A stretch of DNA of 64,000 bases from Cryptoclostridium sp036644995 (GTDB taxonomy: Bacteria; Bacillota; Dehalobacteriia; UBA7702): NCBI GenBank assembly GCA_036644995.1, contig JAVXOZ010000007.1, positions 1 through 64,000 on the forward strand, written 5' to 3'. The first letter of the stretch is position 1. Every line of letters starts with the position of its first letter. Position numbers and translations under genes: made by a program. Of this stretch, positions 33,301 through 43,057 are shown in pieces. The notes under the pieces are model-generated. The model searched no databases. It was not told the origin of the DNA and saw nothing but the letters and a program-made list of their open reading frames with translations.

Positions 33301-35484
33301 ATGTCTTTTAATGAAATTTATGAAGGTGCAGTAGAAGAAGGCAAAGAACCGAAAAAGCTTTTTAAACAAGTATATGACGGTGCTGTTATTGCTACCAGTT
33401 ATGCAGAAATTCTTTTGACACAAGCTATCAAAAAGCACGGTGATTCCAAGGAAGTTAGATATCCCGATACTGCTTATTATCTTCCGGTTATTCGTGCTTT
33501 AAGTGGCGAAGATGTAACTACCATTGGTCAGTTACCTGCTATTTTAAATAAAAAACGTGCACAAATATTTGAAAAACTCACATTGGAAAATGCTCTCTTG
33601 GCTGGGGAAGCAACTCTCTATGCTGCTGAAATCATTGAGTGCCTCAAATATCTTGATACAGATAAACCCTATGAAGAACCTTGGTTGGGATTCATCTCCG
33701 ACCCCGTTGTTCGTAAATATGGGATTAAAATGGTTGACTGGACTATTCCCGGTGAAGCCGTTATCCTCGGTCGTGCTAAAGATTCCAAAGCTGCTGCCAA
33801 AATTGTCAGCAAATTGATGGGTCAAGGCATGATGATGTTCTTAAGTGATGAAATTGTTGAACAATTATATGAAGAAAACGTAAAATTGGGTCTTGACTAT
33901 ATCGCTTATCCTCTTGGCAACTTTACTCAAGTTGTTCACGCAGCTAACTATGCTCTCCGTGCCGGCATGATGTTTGGTAACATCACACCCGGTAAAACTG
34001 ATGCTCAAAGAGAGTATCAAAGAAAGAGAATCATGGCTTTCGTTGTTCATCTTGGTGAAAGAGACGACGTTAAAACAGCTGCTGAATTTGGTTGTATTTA
34101 CTGCGGTTTCCCCGTTGTTACCGACCAAATCTTGGCTGAAGGTGAAGAACTTACCGATTGGTATGTATCTGAACCCGATTATGATAAAATTATCAACTTG
34201 GCTATGGAAATCCGTGGCGTTAAACTTACAAACATTGATATTGACATCCCCATTAATCAAGGTCCTGCTTTTGAAGGCGAAACAATCCGTAAAGCAGATA
34301 TGTACTATGAAATGGGTAATAATAAGAGTGAAGCCTTTGAATTGGTTCGCATGGTTGATGCAGACCATATCGAAGATGGCAAAATTACTGTTGTTGGACC
34401 TGAAACCGATGCCTACAACGAAGGCGATAAAGTTCCTATTGGTTTAGTAATTGATATTTACGGCCGCAAAATGCAAGAAGACTTTGAAGGCGTTTTAGAA
34501 CGTCGTGTTCACTATTTCGTTAACTATGGTGAAGGTCTTTGGCATGTAAACCAACGTGATACCGTTTGGATGCGTGTAAGTAAAGATGCTATTGCAAAGG
34601 GCTTTAAATTCCATGACTATGGCGAAATTTTGGTTGCTAAATTCAAAAACGAATATCCCGCCATCGTTGACCGTGTTCAAGTAACAATTTACACCGGTGA
34701 AAAAGAAGTTGCAGAAATGCATAAAGTTGCTAAAGAACAATATGTTCATCGTGATGCACGTTTGAAAGAACTGCGTGATGAAAAAGTTGATACATTCTAT
34801 AGCTGCTTGCTTTGTCAATCTTTCGCACCAAACCATGTATGTATTGTAACTCCTGAACGTGTTGGTCTTTGCGGTGCTGTTAGTTGGTTGGATGCTAAAG
34901 CAGCATACGAAATCGATCCTACCGGTCCTAACCAACCTGTTCTTAAAGGCGAAGCCATTGATGAAGAAAAAGGTATGTGGCAAACCTGTAATGACTACTT
35001 CTATAAAGAATCACATCAAACTTTGGAAGAAGTTAACTTATATACAATGATGGATCGCCCCATGTCTTCATGCGGTTGCTTTGAATCCATTATGGCTGTT
35101 ATTCCTGAAGCCAATGGCATCATGATTGCTACTCGTAATCACTCAGGCTTAACACCTTGCGGTATGTCCTTCTCCACATTAGCCGGTTCTTGCGGCGGTG
35201 GTGTTCAAACACCCGGGTTTATGGGTATTGGTCGTTCTTACCTCACCAGTGGTAAATTCTTACCTGCTGATGGCGGACATGCACGTATCATTTGGATGCC
35301 TACAGAATTAAAAGAAGAAATTCGTGAACCCTTCAACGCTCTTTGCGAAGAAGAAGGTTTAGGTGCTAATTTCATTGATAAGATTGCTGATGAAACCATC
35401 GGTGAATCTTCCGAAGAAATTTTACCATGGTTGGAAGAACAGGGTCATCCTGCTTTAACTATGGACTTCATTATGGGTGAATAA
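33301..35484 (+). CDS. acsB: CO-methylating acetyl-CoA synthase
   Basis: 727-residue subunit that joins a methyl group (from the corrinoid protein), CO (from AcsA) and CoA into acetyl-CoA. A-cluster ligands follow Moorella spacing: C502, C505, C514 and C524 hold the 4Fe-4S cube, while C591-G-C593 (SSCGCFES) hold the distal nickel. The N-terminal AcsA-binding domain is present. The gene uses many GCT, CTT, CGT and GGT codons, like the other acs genes and unlike nearby housekeeping genes, which suggests high expression. Strong GGAAGGAGG before the ATG. Confidence 0.98.
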   Translation: MSFNEIYEGAVEEGKEPKKLFKQVYDGAVIATSYAEILLTQAIKKHGDSKEVRYPDTAYYLPVIRALSGEDVTTIGQLPAILNKKRAQIFEKLTLENALLAGEATLYAAEIIECLKYLDTDKPYEEPWLGFISDPVVRKYGIKMVDWTIPGEAVILGRAKDSKAAAKIVSKLMGQGMMMFLSDEIVEQLYEENVKLGLDYIAYPLGNFTQVVHAANYALRAGMMFGNITPGKTDAQREYQRKRIMAFVVHLGERDDVKTAAEFGCIYCGFPVVTDQILAEGEELTDWYVSEPDYDKIINLAMEIRGVKLTNIDIDIPINQGPAFEGETIRKADMYYEMGNNKSEAFELVRMVDADHIEDGKITVVGPETDAYNEGDKVPIGLVIDIYGRKMQEDFEGVLERRVHYFVNYGEGLWHVNQRDTVWMRVSKDAIAKGFKFHDYGEILVAKFKNEYPAIVDRVQVTIYTGEKEVAEMHKVAKEQYVHRDARLKELRDEKVDTFYSCLLCQSFAPNHVCIVTPERVGLCGAVSWLDAKAAYEIDPTGPNQPVLKGEAIDEEKGMWQTCNDYFYKESHQTLEEVNLYTMMDRPMSSCGCFESIMAVIPEANGIMIATRNHSGLTPCGMSFSTLAGSCGGGVQTPGFMGIGRSYLTSGKFLPADGGHARIIWMPTELKEEIREPFNALCEEEGLGANFIDKIADETIGESSEEILPWLEEQGHPALTMDFIMGE

Positions 35485-35543
35485 TTTTACTGAATTTGCC
35501 TAAAATAATAAATAAGTAAAAAATTTAATATGTTCCCCGCTCC

Positions 35544-35569
35544 AGCGGGAGGTAAAATTACCTCCCGCT
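35544..35569 (+). other. Perfect 12-bp hairpin between acsB and acsC
   Basis: AGCGGGAGGTAA-AA-TTACCTCCCGCT, a GC-rich perfect palindrome in an AT-rich 129-base spacer. It is not followed by a T run, so it is probably not a terminator. It could protect the 3' end of the acsA-acsB part of the message or mark a processing site that sets subunit ratios. Confidence 0.7.
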
Positions 35570-35613
35570 AGAGTAATGATAGAAAACAATTTTTGAAAGG
35601 AGTTGTGTATTGA

Positions 35614-36939
35614 ATGGGATTGACAGGTTTGGCTATTTACAAAAACTTGCCTAAGAAAAACTGTAATGAATGCGGCGTACCTACTTGCTTAGCATTCGCT
35701 ATGGCTTTGGCATCCGGCAAAGCATCTTTAGATGCATGCCCTTACGTAACTGATGAAGCGAGAGAAGCGTTGGATTCTGCTTCTGCTCCTCCCATCAAGT
35801 TAGTGAAAATTGGTACTGGTGAGAAAGAGGTTGAATTAGGTGATGAAACAGAATTGTTCCGTCATGACAAAACTTTCTTCCATCCCACAGGCATGGGCTT
35901 CTATGTAGAAGACAATGCCGCTGACTTAGATGCTCAAATCGATGCTATTGCAGATTTGCAATTTGATCGTGTTGGACAACATTACACCGTTCAGTTTGTT
36001 GCCTTGAAGAATGCTTCTGGTGACGCTGCTACATTTGCTGCTGCTGCTGAAAAAGCTGCCGCAAAAATGGCTGTAATCTTAATGGCAGACGATGCTGCTG
36101 CCCAAAGTGCTGCTTTGGACAAAATCGCTGCTGAAAAACCCTTGGTATACGCTGCTACCGAAGCTAACTATGAAGCAATGGTAGAAGTTGCCAAAAAATA
36201 TGAAGTTGCTTTAGCTGTTTATGCTGAAGGACTCGAAGCATTAGATGCTTTGGTAGAAAAAATTCATGGCTTGGGTTACAAAGAATTGGTTCTTGATGCT
36301 GGTAGTCGTGAAACTGTAAAAGTTCTCGCTGACTTAACCCAGATCAGAAGATTGGCTGTTAAAAAACGCCATCGTCCTTTTGGCTATCCTACTATCGCTT
36401 TCACCAGCGAAGAACCCGGATTGGCTGAAACCATGCAAGCTAACGCTTATGTTGCAAAATATGCCAGCATTTGTGTAATGAAGGGGACCAACAAAGCAGA
36501 CATTATGCCTATCCTCTCTTGGAGACAAAATGTTTACACCGATCCTCAAAAACCAGTTGCTGTTGTTCCTAAACTCTATGAAATAGGCGCAGTTAACGAA
36601 AATTCTCCCTTGTATATTACGACCAACTTCTCCTTGTCTTACTACAGTGTAGAAGGCGAAGTAGAAGCCAGCCGTATTCCTTCCTATATCATCCCCATCG
36701 ACACAGATGGTACTTCTGTATTGACTGCATGGGCAGCCGGCAAATTCGGCGGCGAACATATTGCTGCAGCCATGAAAGAATATGATATTGAATCGAAAGT
36801 TAATCATAAGAAAGTTATCATCCCTGGTTTCGTAGCCGTTATTGCTGCAAAACTTAAAGATGAAACCGGTTGGGAAGTTATTGTAGGACCTAAAGAAGCT
36901 TCTGGCATCTCTGGTTTTGCAAAAGCAAACTTTGCATAA
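35614..36939 (+). CDS. acsC: Corrinoid iron-sulfur protein large subunit
   Basis: 441-residue gamma subunit of the corrinoid/iron-sulfur protein that carries the methyl group from methyl-tetrahydrofolate to AcsB. The N-terminal 4Fe-4S motif has C17, C20, C25 and C42 (NCNECGVPTC...DAC), followed by a TIM barrel and a C-terminal cobalamin-binding domain. Start at ATG 35614; AAAGGAG lies about a dozen bases upstream. Partner AcsD is two genes further on. Family length is normal. Confidence 0.97.
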   Translation: MGLTGLAIYKNLPKKNCNECGVPTCLAFAMALASGKASLDACPYVTDEAREALDSASAPPIKLVKIGTGEKEVELGDETELFRHDKTFFHPTGMGFYVEDNAADLDAQIDAIADLQFDRVGQHYTVQFVALKNASGDAATFAAAAEKAAAKMAVILMADDAAAQSAALDKIAAEKPLVYAATEANYEAMVEVAKKYEVALAVYAEGLEALDALVEKIHGLGYKELVLDAGSRETVKVLADLTQIRRLAVKKRHRPFGYPTIAFTSEEPGLAETMQANAYVAKYASICVMKGTNKADIMPILSWRQNVYTDPQKPVAVVPKLYEIGAVNENSPLYITTNFSLSYYSVEGEVEASRIPSYIIPIDTDGTSVLTAWAAGKFGGEHIAAAMKEYDIESKVNHKKVIIPGFVAVIAAKLKDETGWEVIVGPKEASGISGFAKANFA

Positions 36940-36967
36940 TTTATAACATAAAGAAACAGGTGATTTT

Positions 36968-38866
36968 GTGGAAAAAATTCAAGTTAATATAATGCCTGAA
37001 AATCTTCAAGTTGAAGTTGAAAAAGGTAGTACTATTTTAGAAGCTGCACAAGTTGCGGGTATTTCTATTAAAAGTTCTTGTGGTGGTCAAGGGACTTGTG
37101 GCAGATGTGCCGTTAAAATTCTTGAAGGTAAAGTTAGTGGCGGAGAAGGTAACTTATCCAAAGCAAAAAAAGATGAAGGTTATATCCTTGGTTGTACAGC
37201 GGTTATTGAAACCCCTATTACCGTTGATATTCCCGAATCTTCTCGCCTTCATGAACATCAAGTACTTCTTGATGACAGTGCAGAAGGTGTTCTCAAAGAG
37301 AGCACTCTCGATGACTTAGGTTCCGATGATGCGCCTATGGTGAAAAAGGTTCAACTGACTTTGTCAGAGCCTACTTTAACGGAAAATGCAAGTGATTTTA
37401 GCAGACTTTCTACTGAGTTAAAAAATAATTTGAGTGTCGATGAAATCACCATTTCTTATGAGACTCTGAAAACTTTGCCTAAAAAGGTGAGAGAGCAAAA
37501 TTGGAAAATCACGGTTACTTGCTTAATGCAGGATAATTCCGCTGAAATTGTTTTAGTGGAAGCCGGCCATCTTGATACTCCCCCTTATGGCATTGCCCTG
37601 GATATTGGTACTACCACTGTGGTAGCAGCCTTGGTTGATTTAGCAAGTGGTAAAATGTTACGCCAAGCCGGCACATTTAACCGCCAAGCAAATATGGGTG
37701 ATGATGTTATTTCTCGTATCGTATATACAGAAGAGGAAAAAGACGGTTTGCAAAAAATTCAAGATGTTATTCTTGAAACTGTTAATGACCTGATTGATGA
37801 AGTATGCGAGGGAGAAGGCATCTTAGCAGATGAATTATCTGTGATGATGGTAGCAGCAAATACAACTATGATTCATCTCTTTTTGGGAATTGAATCTTCG
37901 TTTATTCGCCGTGAACCGTATATTCCCGGTGCTGCTTATGTTCCTGTTATTAAAGCCAAAGAACTTGGTTTACATATGAATACCAATGCCGGAGTTACTT
38001 GTTTTCCTGCTGTTGCGAGTTATGTTGGCGGCGATATTGTCTCCGGTGCATTGCTCACCGGTATTGAAAAACAAGAAGAAATCTGGTTATTTATTGATAT
38101 CGGAACCAATGGTGAAATGGTTTTAGGGAACAATGAGTGGCTTATGTGCTGTGCTTGTTCTGCGGGGCCTGCTTTTGAAGGTGGCGGTATCACATTTGGG
38201 ATGCGTGCTATGGATGGAGCTATTGAGAAGGTTGAAATAGATAAAGATAATGACTTTAGCGTTTCTTATGCAACGGTTAACAATGCTGACCCTGTGGGTA
38301 TTTGCGGATCCGGTTTAATTGACTGCCTTTCTAAATTAAGAAAAGCAGGCATAATTGACCGTCAAGGCAAAATGCAAGAAGTTGACACTTGGCGTATGAG
38401 AAAAGGTAGTGATGGTCCGGAATTTGTTTTGGCAAGTGCCACTGAATCCGGCATCGATCAAGATGTACTCATTACCGAAGCAGATGTTCAAAATCTTATC
38501 CGTGCAAAAGCTGCTGTATATGCAGGTATACGTGTAATGCTTAATAAAATGCAGTTACCTATTGAAGTAATCAGTAAAATTCTCATCGGCGGCGGTTTTG
38601 GTAATTATCTCAATTTGAGTGATTCCATCCGTATTGGGCTTTTGCCTGATATGCCCAGTGAACAATACGATTTCATTGGTAACAGCTCTTTAAAGGGTGC
38701 ATATAAAGCATTGCTTTCCAGAAATACTTTTAACCATAGTGTAGAGCTCGGAAAGAGTCTTACCTATTTGGAACTGTCTGATGGAAATGACTTTTATGAT
38801 GAGTATGTTCAAGCTATGTTCTTGCCGCATACTGATATGAATTTATTCCCTTCCGTAGTAGATTAG
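36968..38866 (+). CDS. acsV: Corrinoid-protein reductive activator AcsV (ASKHA domain, DUF4445)
   Basis: 632 residues (RACo type). It uses ATP to reduce the Co(II) form of the corrinoid protein back to active Co(I). N-terminal plant-type 2Fe-2S ferredoxin domain with C38, C44 and C47 (CGGQGTCGRC) and a further cysteine in YILGCTA; linker; C-terminal ASKHA-type domain with ALDIGTTTV and FIDIGTNGE phosphate loops. GTG start at 36968 behind AGGTGATT. Its place between the two corrinoid subunit genes is usual for acetogen clusters. Confidence 0.94.
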   Translation: MEKIQVNIMPENLQVEVEKGSTILEAAQVAGISIKSSCGGQGTCGRCAVKILEGKVSGGEGNLSKAKKDEGYILGCTAVIETPITVDIPESSRLHEHQVLLDDSAEGVLKESTLDDLGSDDAPMVKKVQLTLSEPTLTENASDFSRLSTELKNNLSVDEITISYETLKTLPKKVREQNWKITVTCLMQDNSAEIVLVEAGHLDTPPYGIALDIGTTTVVAALVDLASGKMLRQAGTFNRQANMGDDVISRIVYTEEEKDGLQKIQDVILETVNDLIDEVCEGEGILADELSVMMVAANTTMIHLFLGIESSFIRREPYIPGAAYVPVIKAKELGLHMNTNAGVTCFPAVASYVGGDIVSGALLTGIEKQEEIWLFIDIGTNGEMVLGNNEWLMCCACSAGPAFEGGGITFGMRAMDGAIEKVEIDKDNDFSVSYATVNNADPVGICGSGLIDCLSKLRKAGIIDRQGKMQEVDTWRMRKGSDGPEFVLASATESGIDQDVLITEADVQNLIRAKAAVYAGIRVMLNKMQLPIEVISKILIGGGFGNYLNLSDSIRIGLLPDMPSEQYDFIGNSSLKGAYKALLSRNTFNHSVELGKSLTYLELSDGNDFYDEYVQAMFLPHTDMNLFPSVVD

Positions 38867-38881
38867 AAAGGACGTTGGTTT

Positions 38882-39634
38882 ATGTCTAAGCATATTGCCT
38901 TAGTTGGTAAAGGTGGCGTTGGTAAAACAACATTAACAACTATGATTTGCCGCTACTTGATAGAAAGAAACAAAGGAACTATATTGGCGGTAGATGCTGA
39001 TCCCAATGCTAACTTAAACGAAGCTTTGGGCTTAGAAGAGACTGTATGTATCTCTGATATTATAGAAGAGATGAAACGTCCCGGCACAGTCCCGGATGGC
39101 ATGTCCAAAGAAAAATATATTGAATATAGATTGTTCCAGTCTTTAGTTGAAACTGATAATCTTGATTTATTAATTATGGGTGGACCCCAGGGTCCCGGTT
39201 GCTATTGTTATGCCAATGATTTATTGCGTAAGCATATTGAAGATTTGGATAAAAACTATGACTACCTTGTTATAGACAGTGAAGCTGGTATGGAACATAT
39301 TAGCCGCAGAACCATCCAAGACGTAGATGTAATGTTTATCGTTAGTGATGCCTCGGCTCGTGGTGTTCGTACAGTAACCAGAATTAAAAAATTGGTTGAA
39401 TCGATGAAATCTAAAGTTGGTGCTATATATTTGGTAATTACAAAAGCATCGGAAGAGTTGATAGCGGAGTTGAAACCCGAAATTGACAAAACCGGAGTTG
39501 AATTTTTAGGGTATATTCCTTTTGATGAAGAAGTTTTGAAGTACGACTCTCAAGGTCGGGCTTTGGCTGAATTACCCGAAGATTCTCTCTTGGTAAAATC
39601 TTCCTTTTCCTTAATGGATAAAATAAATCTATAA
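38882..39634 (+). CDS. acsF: CooC/AcsF-type maturation ATPase (second copy)
   Basis: 250-residue SIMIBI ATPase related to the cooC at 30376 but clearly diverged. Walker A GKGGVGKTT at residues 9-17, AVDADPNANLNEALGL, and the CxC motif in GPGCYCYANDLL (~residues 104-108). AcsF-type proteins in Moorella are implicated in nickel insertion into acetyl-CoA synthase. Having two copies suggests one for CODH and one for ACS; this division is inference. Located between acsV and acsD, same direction, 15-base spacing. Confidence 0.92.
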   Translation: MSKHIALVGKGGVGKTTLTTMICRYLIERNKGTILAVDADPNANLNEALGLEETVCISDIIEEMKRPGTVPDGMSKEKYIEYRLFQSLVETDNLDLLIMGGPQGPGCYCYANDLLRKHIEDLDKNYDYLVIDSEAGMEHISRRTIQDVDVMFIVSDASARGVRTVTRIKKLVESMKSKVGAIYLVITKASEELIAELKPEIDKTGVEFLGYIPFDEEVLKYDSQGRALAELPEDSLLVKSSFSLMDKINL

Positions 39635-39660
39635 TTTCAAATATTGAAAGGAGCGTAAAA

Positions 39661-40620
39661 ATGGCTGTACAAATTATGAAGGAAAGATATTCCAGCGCTG
39701 TTGGTGCCGTAAAACTCGGTGCTACTGCTGAAGAAGGCGGCACTCGTGGTGTTAGCCTTACTGTTGGCGGCGAAGGAACACTTCCTTTCCAACATTATGA
39801 AGGTGTAAACCCCAATCGTCCTATAGTTGCAATGGAAGTTAATTCCATGAATCCTAACTGGAACAAAAATTTAATTGATGCTATCGAAGTTGATCTCGCT
39901 GATCCTATCGCTTGGGCAAAATATAATAAAGAAGTAGGTGCTGACGCTATCTACTTGAAATTAGATTCTGCTGATCCTGATAACGGTGGAGATTCTGTTG
40001 AAAAATTGGCTCAATTAGTTAAAGATGTTTTAGCTGCTGTTGATCTTCCTATGATTGTTGTAGGTTGCGGCAACGCTGAAATAGACCAAGAACTTTTGAT
40101 GGCTGTTGCTGAAGCTGCTAAAGGCGAAAATCTTCTTATCGGTGAAGCCGAAACAGAAAATTATAAATCTTTAGTTGCTGCTTGCTTGGCCAATGGTCAT
40201 AGCATTATTGCTAAATCACCTTTGGACATCAACATCTGCAAACAGTTAAACATTTTGATTAAAGAAATGAATATGCCCGCAGACAAAATCGTTATCGACC
40301 CCTTGGTATCCAGTGTTGGTTATGGTATTGAATATGCTTACACCATCATGGAACGTGGCCGCATGGGCGGACTCCAAGGCGATAAAGAACTTGCTATGCC
40401 TCTTATCGTTTCTTGCGGTTTTGAATCCTGGCGTCAAAAAGAAGCCTGGGGCGAAACTGAAGAATTCCCCGGTTGGGGCGAACAAGCCGAACGTGGCGCT
40501 GCTTGGGAATCAACCACAGCTGCTGCTTGCTTGCAAGGCGGAGCCGATATTATTTTAATGAGACATCCTGAAGCTGTAAAAGCTACCAAAAAACATATTG
40601 ATTCTTTAATGGTAAAATAA
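39661..40620 (+). CDS. acsD: Corrinoid iron-sulfur protein small subunit
   Basis: 319-residue beta subunit of the corrinoid/iron-sulfur protein, a TIM barrel that pairs with AcsC and covers the cobalamin. Typical segments: VALEVNSMNPNW-like AMEVNSMNPNWNKN, DPIAWAKYNKEVGADAIYLKL, DPLVSSVGYGIEYAYTIMERGR and the C-terminal RHPEAVK. Ribosome binding site GAAAGGAG. Codon choice is the same high-expression type as in acsA-C. Confidence 0.97.
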   Translation: MAVQIMKERYSSAVGAVKLGATAEEGGTRGVSLTVGGEGTLPFQHYEGVNPNRPIVAMEVNSMNPNWNKNLIDAIEVDLADPIAWAKYNKEVGADAIYLKLDSADPDNGGDSVEKLAQLVKDVLAAVDLPMIVVGCGNAEIDQELLMAVAEAAKGENLLIGEAETENYKSLVAACLANGHSIIAKSPLDINICKQLNILIKEMNMPADKIVIDPLVSSVGYGIEYAYTIMERGRMGGLQGDKELAMPLIVSCGFESWRQKEAWGETEEFPGWGEQAERGAAWESTTAAACLQGGADIILMRHPEAVKATKKHIDSLMVK

Positions 40621-40659
40621 GGAATTTCTTAAAAATTTAAATGAACGGAGGCCTCTTAC

Positions 40660-41469
40660 ATGAAAATTATTGGTGAAAGATGTAATGGGATGTTCTTAGA
40701 TGTACGTGAATCTATCATGAACAGAGATCCCAAAGCTATACAAGAATGGGCTAAAAAACAAGAAGAAGTAGGCGCTGATTGGATTGACTTGAATGCCGGT
40801 CCCGCTTGTGCTAACGAAGAAGAACGTATCGCCGCCATGATATGGATGGTTGAAGTTGTTCAAGAAGTTACTAATCTTCCTTTAGCTCTTGACTCTACAA
40901 ATTATGATGCTATTGAAGCCGGTTTGAAGATTTGCAAAGATCCTCATAATGCTTTAATTAATTCTGTTCCTGCAGAACAAGATAAAATGGACAGAGTTTT
41001 CGCAATGGCTGCTGAATATGGCGCAAAAGTTGTTTGCTTAACAATGGATGCCAAAGGCGTTCCTCAAGAAGCCGATAGCCGTGTAGCACTTGCTATGGAA
41101 TTAGTTGCTAATGCCGATGCATATGGCGTTCCTTCGGACGATCTTTATATCGATCCCTTGATTCTCCCTTGCAACGTTGCACAGTTCCATTGCCCTGAAG
41201 TTTTGAAAGCTTTAGCTCAAATCAAAACCTTGGCAGAACCTGCTCCTAACACCGTTTTGGGTCTTTCTAACGTTTCCCAAAAATCACCTGACCGTTCTTT
41301 GCTCAACAGAACATATCTTGCAATGGGTGCATCCTGCGGCTTAGACGTAGTTATTGCTGATCCTTGTGATGATGCTTTGATGGAAGTTGCTGCTTCTACC
41401 GAAGTTCTCTTGAACAAAAAAATCTATGCTGATTCTTACGTAAAAGTATATCGCGAAAAGAACAAATAA
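40660..41469 (+). CDS. acsE: Methyltetrahydrofolate:corrinoid iron-sulfur protein methyltransferase
   Basis: 269 residues, pterin-binding TIM barrel that moves the methyl group of methyl-tetrahydrofolate to the cobalt of AcsC/D. Recognisable segments: IIGERCNGMF at the start, DWIDLNAGPA, LALDSTN, NSVPAEQDKMD and GLSNVSQKSPDRSLLN. Length is that of AcsE rather than a cobalamin-dependent methionine synthase domain. Last gene of the operon, followed at once by a strong terminator. Confidence 0.97.
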   Translation: MKIIGERCNGMFLDVRESIMNRDPKAIQEWAKKQEEVGADWIDLNAGPACANEEERIAAMIWMVEVVQEVTNLPLALDSTNYDAIEAGLKICKDPHNALINSVPAEQDKMDRVFAMAAEYGAKVVCLTMDAKGVPQEADSRVALAMELVANADAYGVPSDDLYIDPLILPCNVAQFHCPEVLKALAQIKTLAEPAPNTVLGLSNVSQKSPDRSLLNRTYLAMGASCGLDVVIADPCDDALMEVAASTEVLLNKKIYADSYVKVYREKNK

Positions 41470-41487
41470 GATTTTAATAAAGCAAAT

Positions 41488-41521
41488 AAAAGACCTTGAA
41501 CATTTATGTTCAAGGTCTTTT
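41488..41521 (+). terminator. Terminator of the acs operon
   Basis: Perfect 15-bp stem AAAAGACCTTGAACA/TGTTCAAGGTCTTTT with a 4-base loop, 18 bases after the acsE stop. The outer A/T pairs make it usable from both sides. Confidence 0.9.
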
Positions 41522-41591
41522 AGTATGTTTAGAGCAGTTATTATTATTTATTAATAGGGCTATATAGTAAAATAGCTTCCATACTAAATTT

Positions 41592-42170
41592 AGGCTTTTA
41601 TTAATGGCTGTGGCATTCTGAAAATACAATATATTTGAGTAATAATTGAGATGTGGCGGTTGAATTTATGTAGATGCCATATTTTATGAATTTAATTTTG
41701 AAACATATGGCTCTTTGTCAACGGTTCTGCATCCTGAAAATACAATATATTTGAGTGATAATTGAGATGTGGCGGTTGAATTTATGTAGATGCCATATTT
41801 TATGAATTTAATTTGAAACATATGGCTTTTAGTTAATGGCTGTGGCATCCTGAAAATACAATATATTTGATTAATAATTTAGATGTGGCGGTTGAATTTA
41901 TGTAGATGCCATATTTTATGAATTTAATTTGAAACATATGGCTTTTATTAATGGCTGTGGCATCCTGAAAATACAGTATATTTGATTAATAATTGAGATG
42001 TAGCGGTTGAATTTATGCAGATACCATATTTATGAATTTAATTTGAAACATATGGCTTTTAGTTAATGGCAGTGGCATTCTGAAAATACAATATATTTGA
42101 GTGATAATTTAGATGTGACAGTTTATTTATGCAACTGCCATTTTTTTTGAGTTTTATTTTGAAATATGTG
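41592..42170. repeat. Tandem array of five ~115-bp repeats
   Basis: The marker CTGAAAATACA recurs at 41618, 41734, 41850, 41965 and 42080, a period of 115-116 bases. Each unit has TGGC.TTCTG or a close variant, AGATGTGGCGGTTGAATTTATG, and a GCCATAT...ATATGGC inverted repeat that could form a hairpin. Units 1-4 are about 90 per cent or more alike by eye; unit 5 decays from 42110. No open frame runs through. The array ends about 45 bases before the IS256 relic. Confidence 0.9.
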
Positions 42171-42213
42171 TAATTTTATTCTGAAATATATCTAACATAC
42201 GTTTTCTATAAGG

Positions 42214-42639
42214 ACATGAAAGCCTTGATGGCAGACTTAAAGTCTGCTTATTCTGTGGTAGTTGAATTTTCAGCCTTGGAAGCCTTGGATATATTTAAAG
42301 AAAATTGGCAGAAAAATACTCCTTAATCTCAGCTTCATCCCAGAAAAAACGAGCAAATATTGGTACATATTTTAAATATCTCAAAGAGGTAAGGATGTTC
42401 CGAGGCTAATATATACCACAAATGACATTGAAGGTTTTAATAGCCGATTACCAAAGGTTACAAAGTGAAAATCGGTATTTCCTACTATTGAAAGCCTTTT
42501 TAAAATGTTATATTTAGCGATGATGGATATAAGAAAAAATGGAATGGCAAGGGACAAGGTTGGAGCTTAATCTATGCTCAATTATCTATCTATTTTGAGA
42601 ACGGATACCGAACTAAAGAAAATTTGCTTAAAACTTAAT
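42214..42639 (+). pseudogene. Relic of an IS256-family (Mutator-type) transposase, C-terminal part
   Basis: Translating across frames gives recognisable IS256 transposase C-terminal pieces: MKALMADLKSAYSVV...FKENWQK, then after a frameshift ISASSQKKRANIGTYFKYLKEVR, then LIYTTNDIEGFNSRLPKVTK followed by an in-frame stop, KSVFPTIESLFKMLYLAMMDI and, in yet another frame, GWSLIYAQLSIYFE. At least three frameshifts or stops and loss of the N-terminal two thirds with the DDE Asp residues make it dead. An end-like TTTACACAAAATTTGTG sits at about 42711. Confidence 0.88.
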
Positions 42640-43057
42640 ATAATAAATGGGAATGATCTTCTGACCATTCCCCATAAAAATACTATTCTAATTTACATAA
42701 CTTTTAAAAGTTTACACAAAATTTGTGATGACCCTGTTTAATTAGCTACTTTTACCTAAGTAGTCAAAGCTGTTTTACTTGTACATAAATTCTCTGGGCA
42801 TTTTGCTAAGCCTAAATACTTATGGTCATAGCATAATACTTTACCGCATTCTCTTTAACTTGTTTTCGTACTGGTTTCTAATGGAAAGATATCCTTACTT
42901 TTATATGGTTATATTATAACTATTTTTTAGAAATTTTCCACTTTTAATTTGTACTATTTATATACTACCAGCAATGACAAAGTTGCTTTGATGGGAGATT
43001 ACCGGACTTTTGTGAAGCCTACGGTTTATTTGGCTTGTGAGTGTGTTGCTCATACTC
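42640..43057. other. Non-coding decayed spacer
   Basis: Holds a short hairpin AATGGGAATG...CATTCCC at about 42647-42672 that may be the end of the dead insertion sequence, and otherwise no supported gene, RNA or promoter. Confidence 0.5.

Noticed and set aside
42214..42639. Functional transposase
   Set aside because: Only the C-terminal third is recognisable and it is broken by frameshifts and stops.
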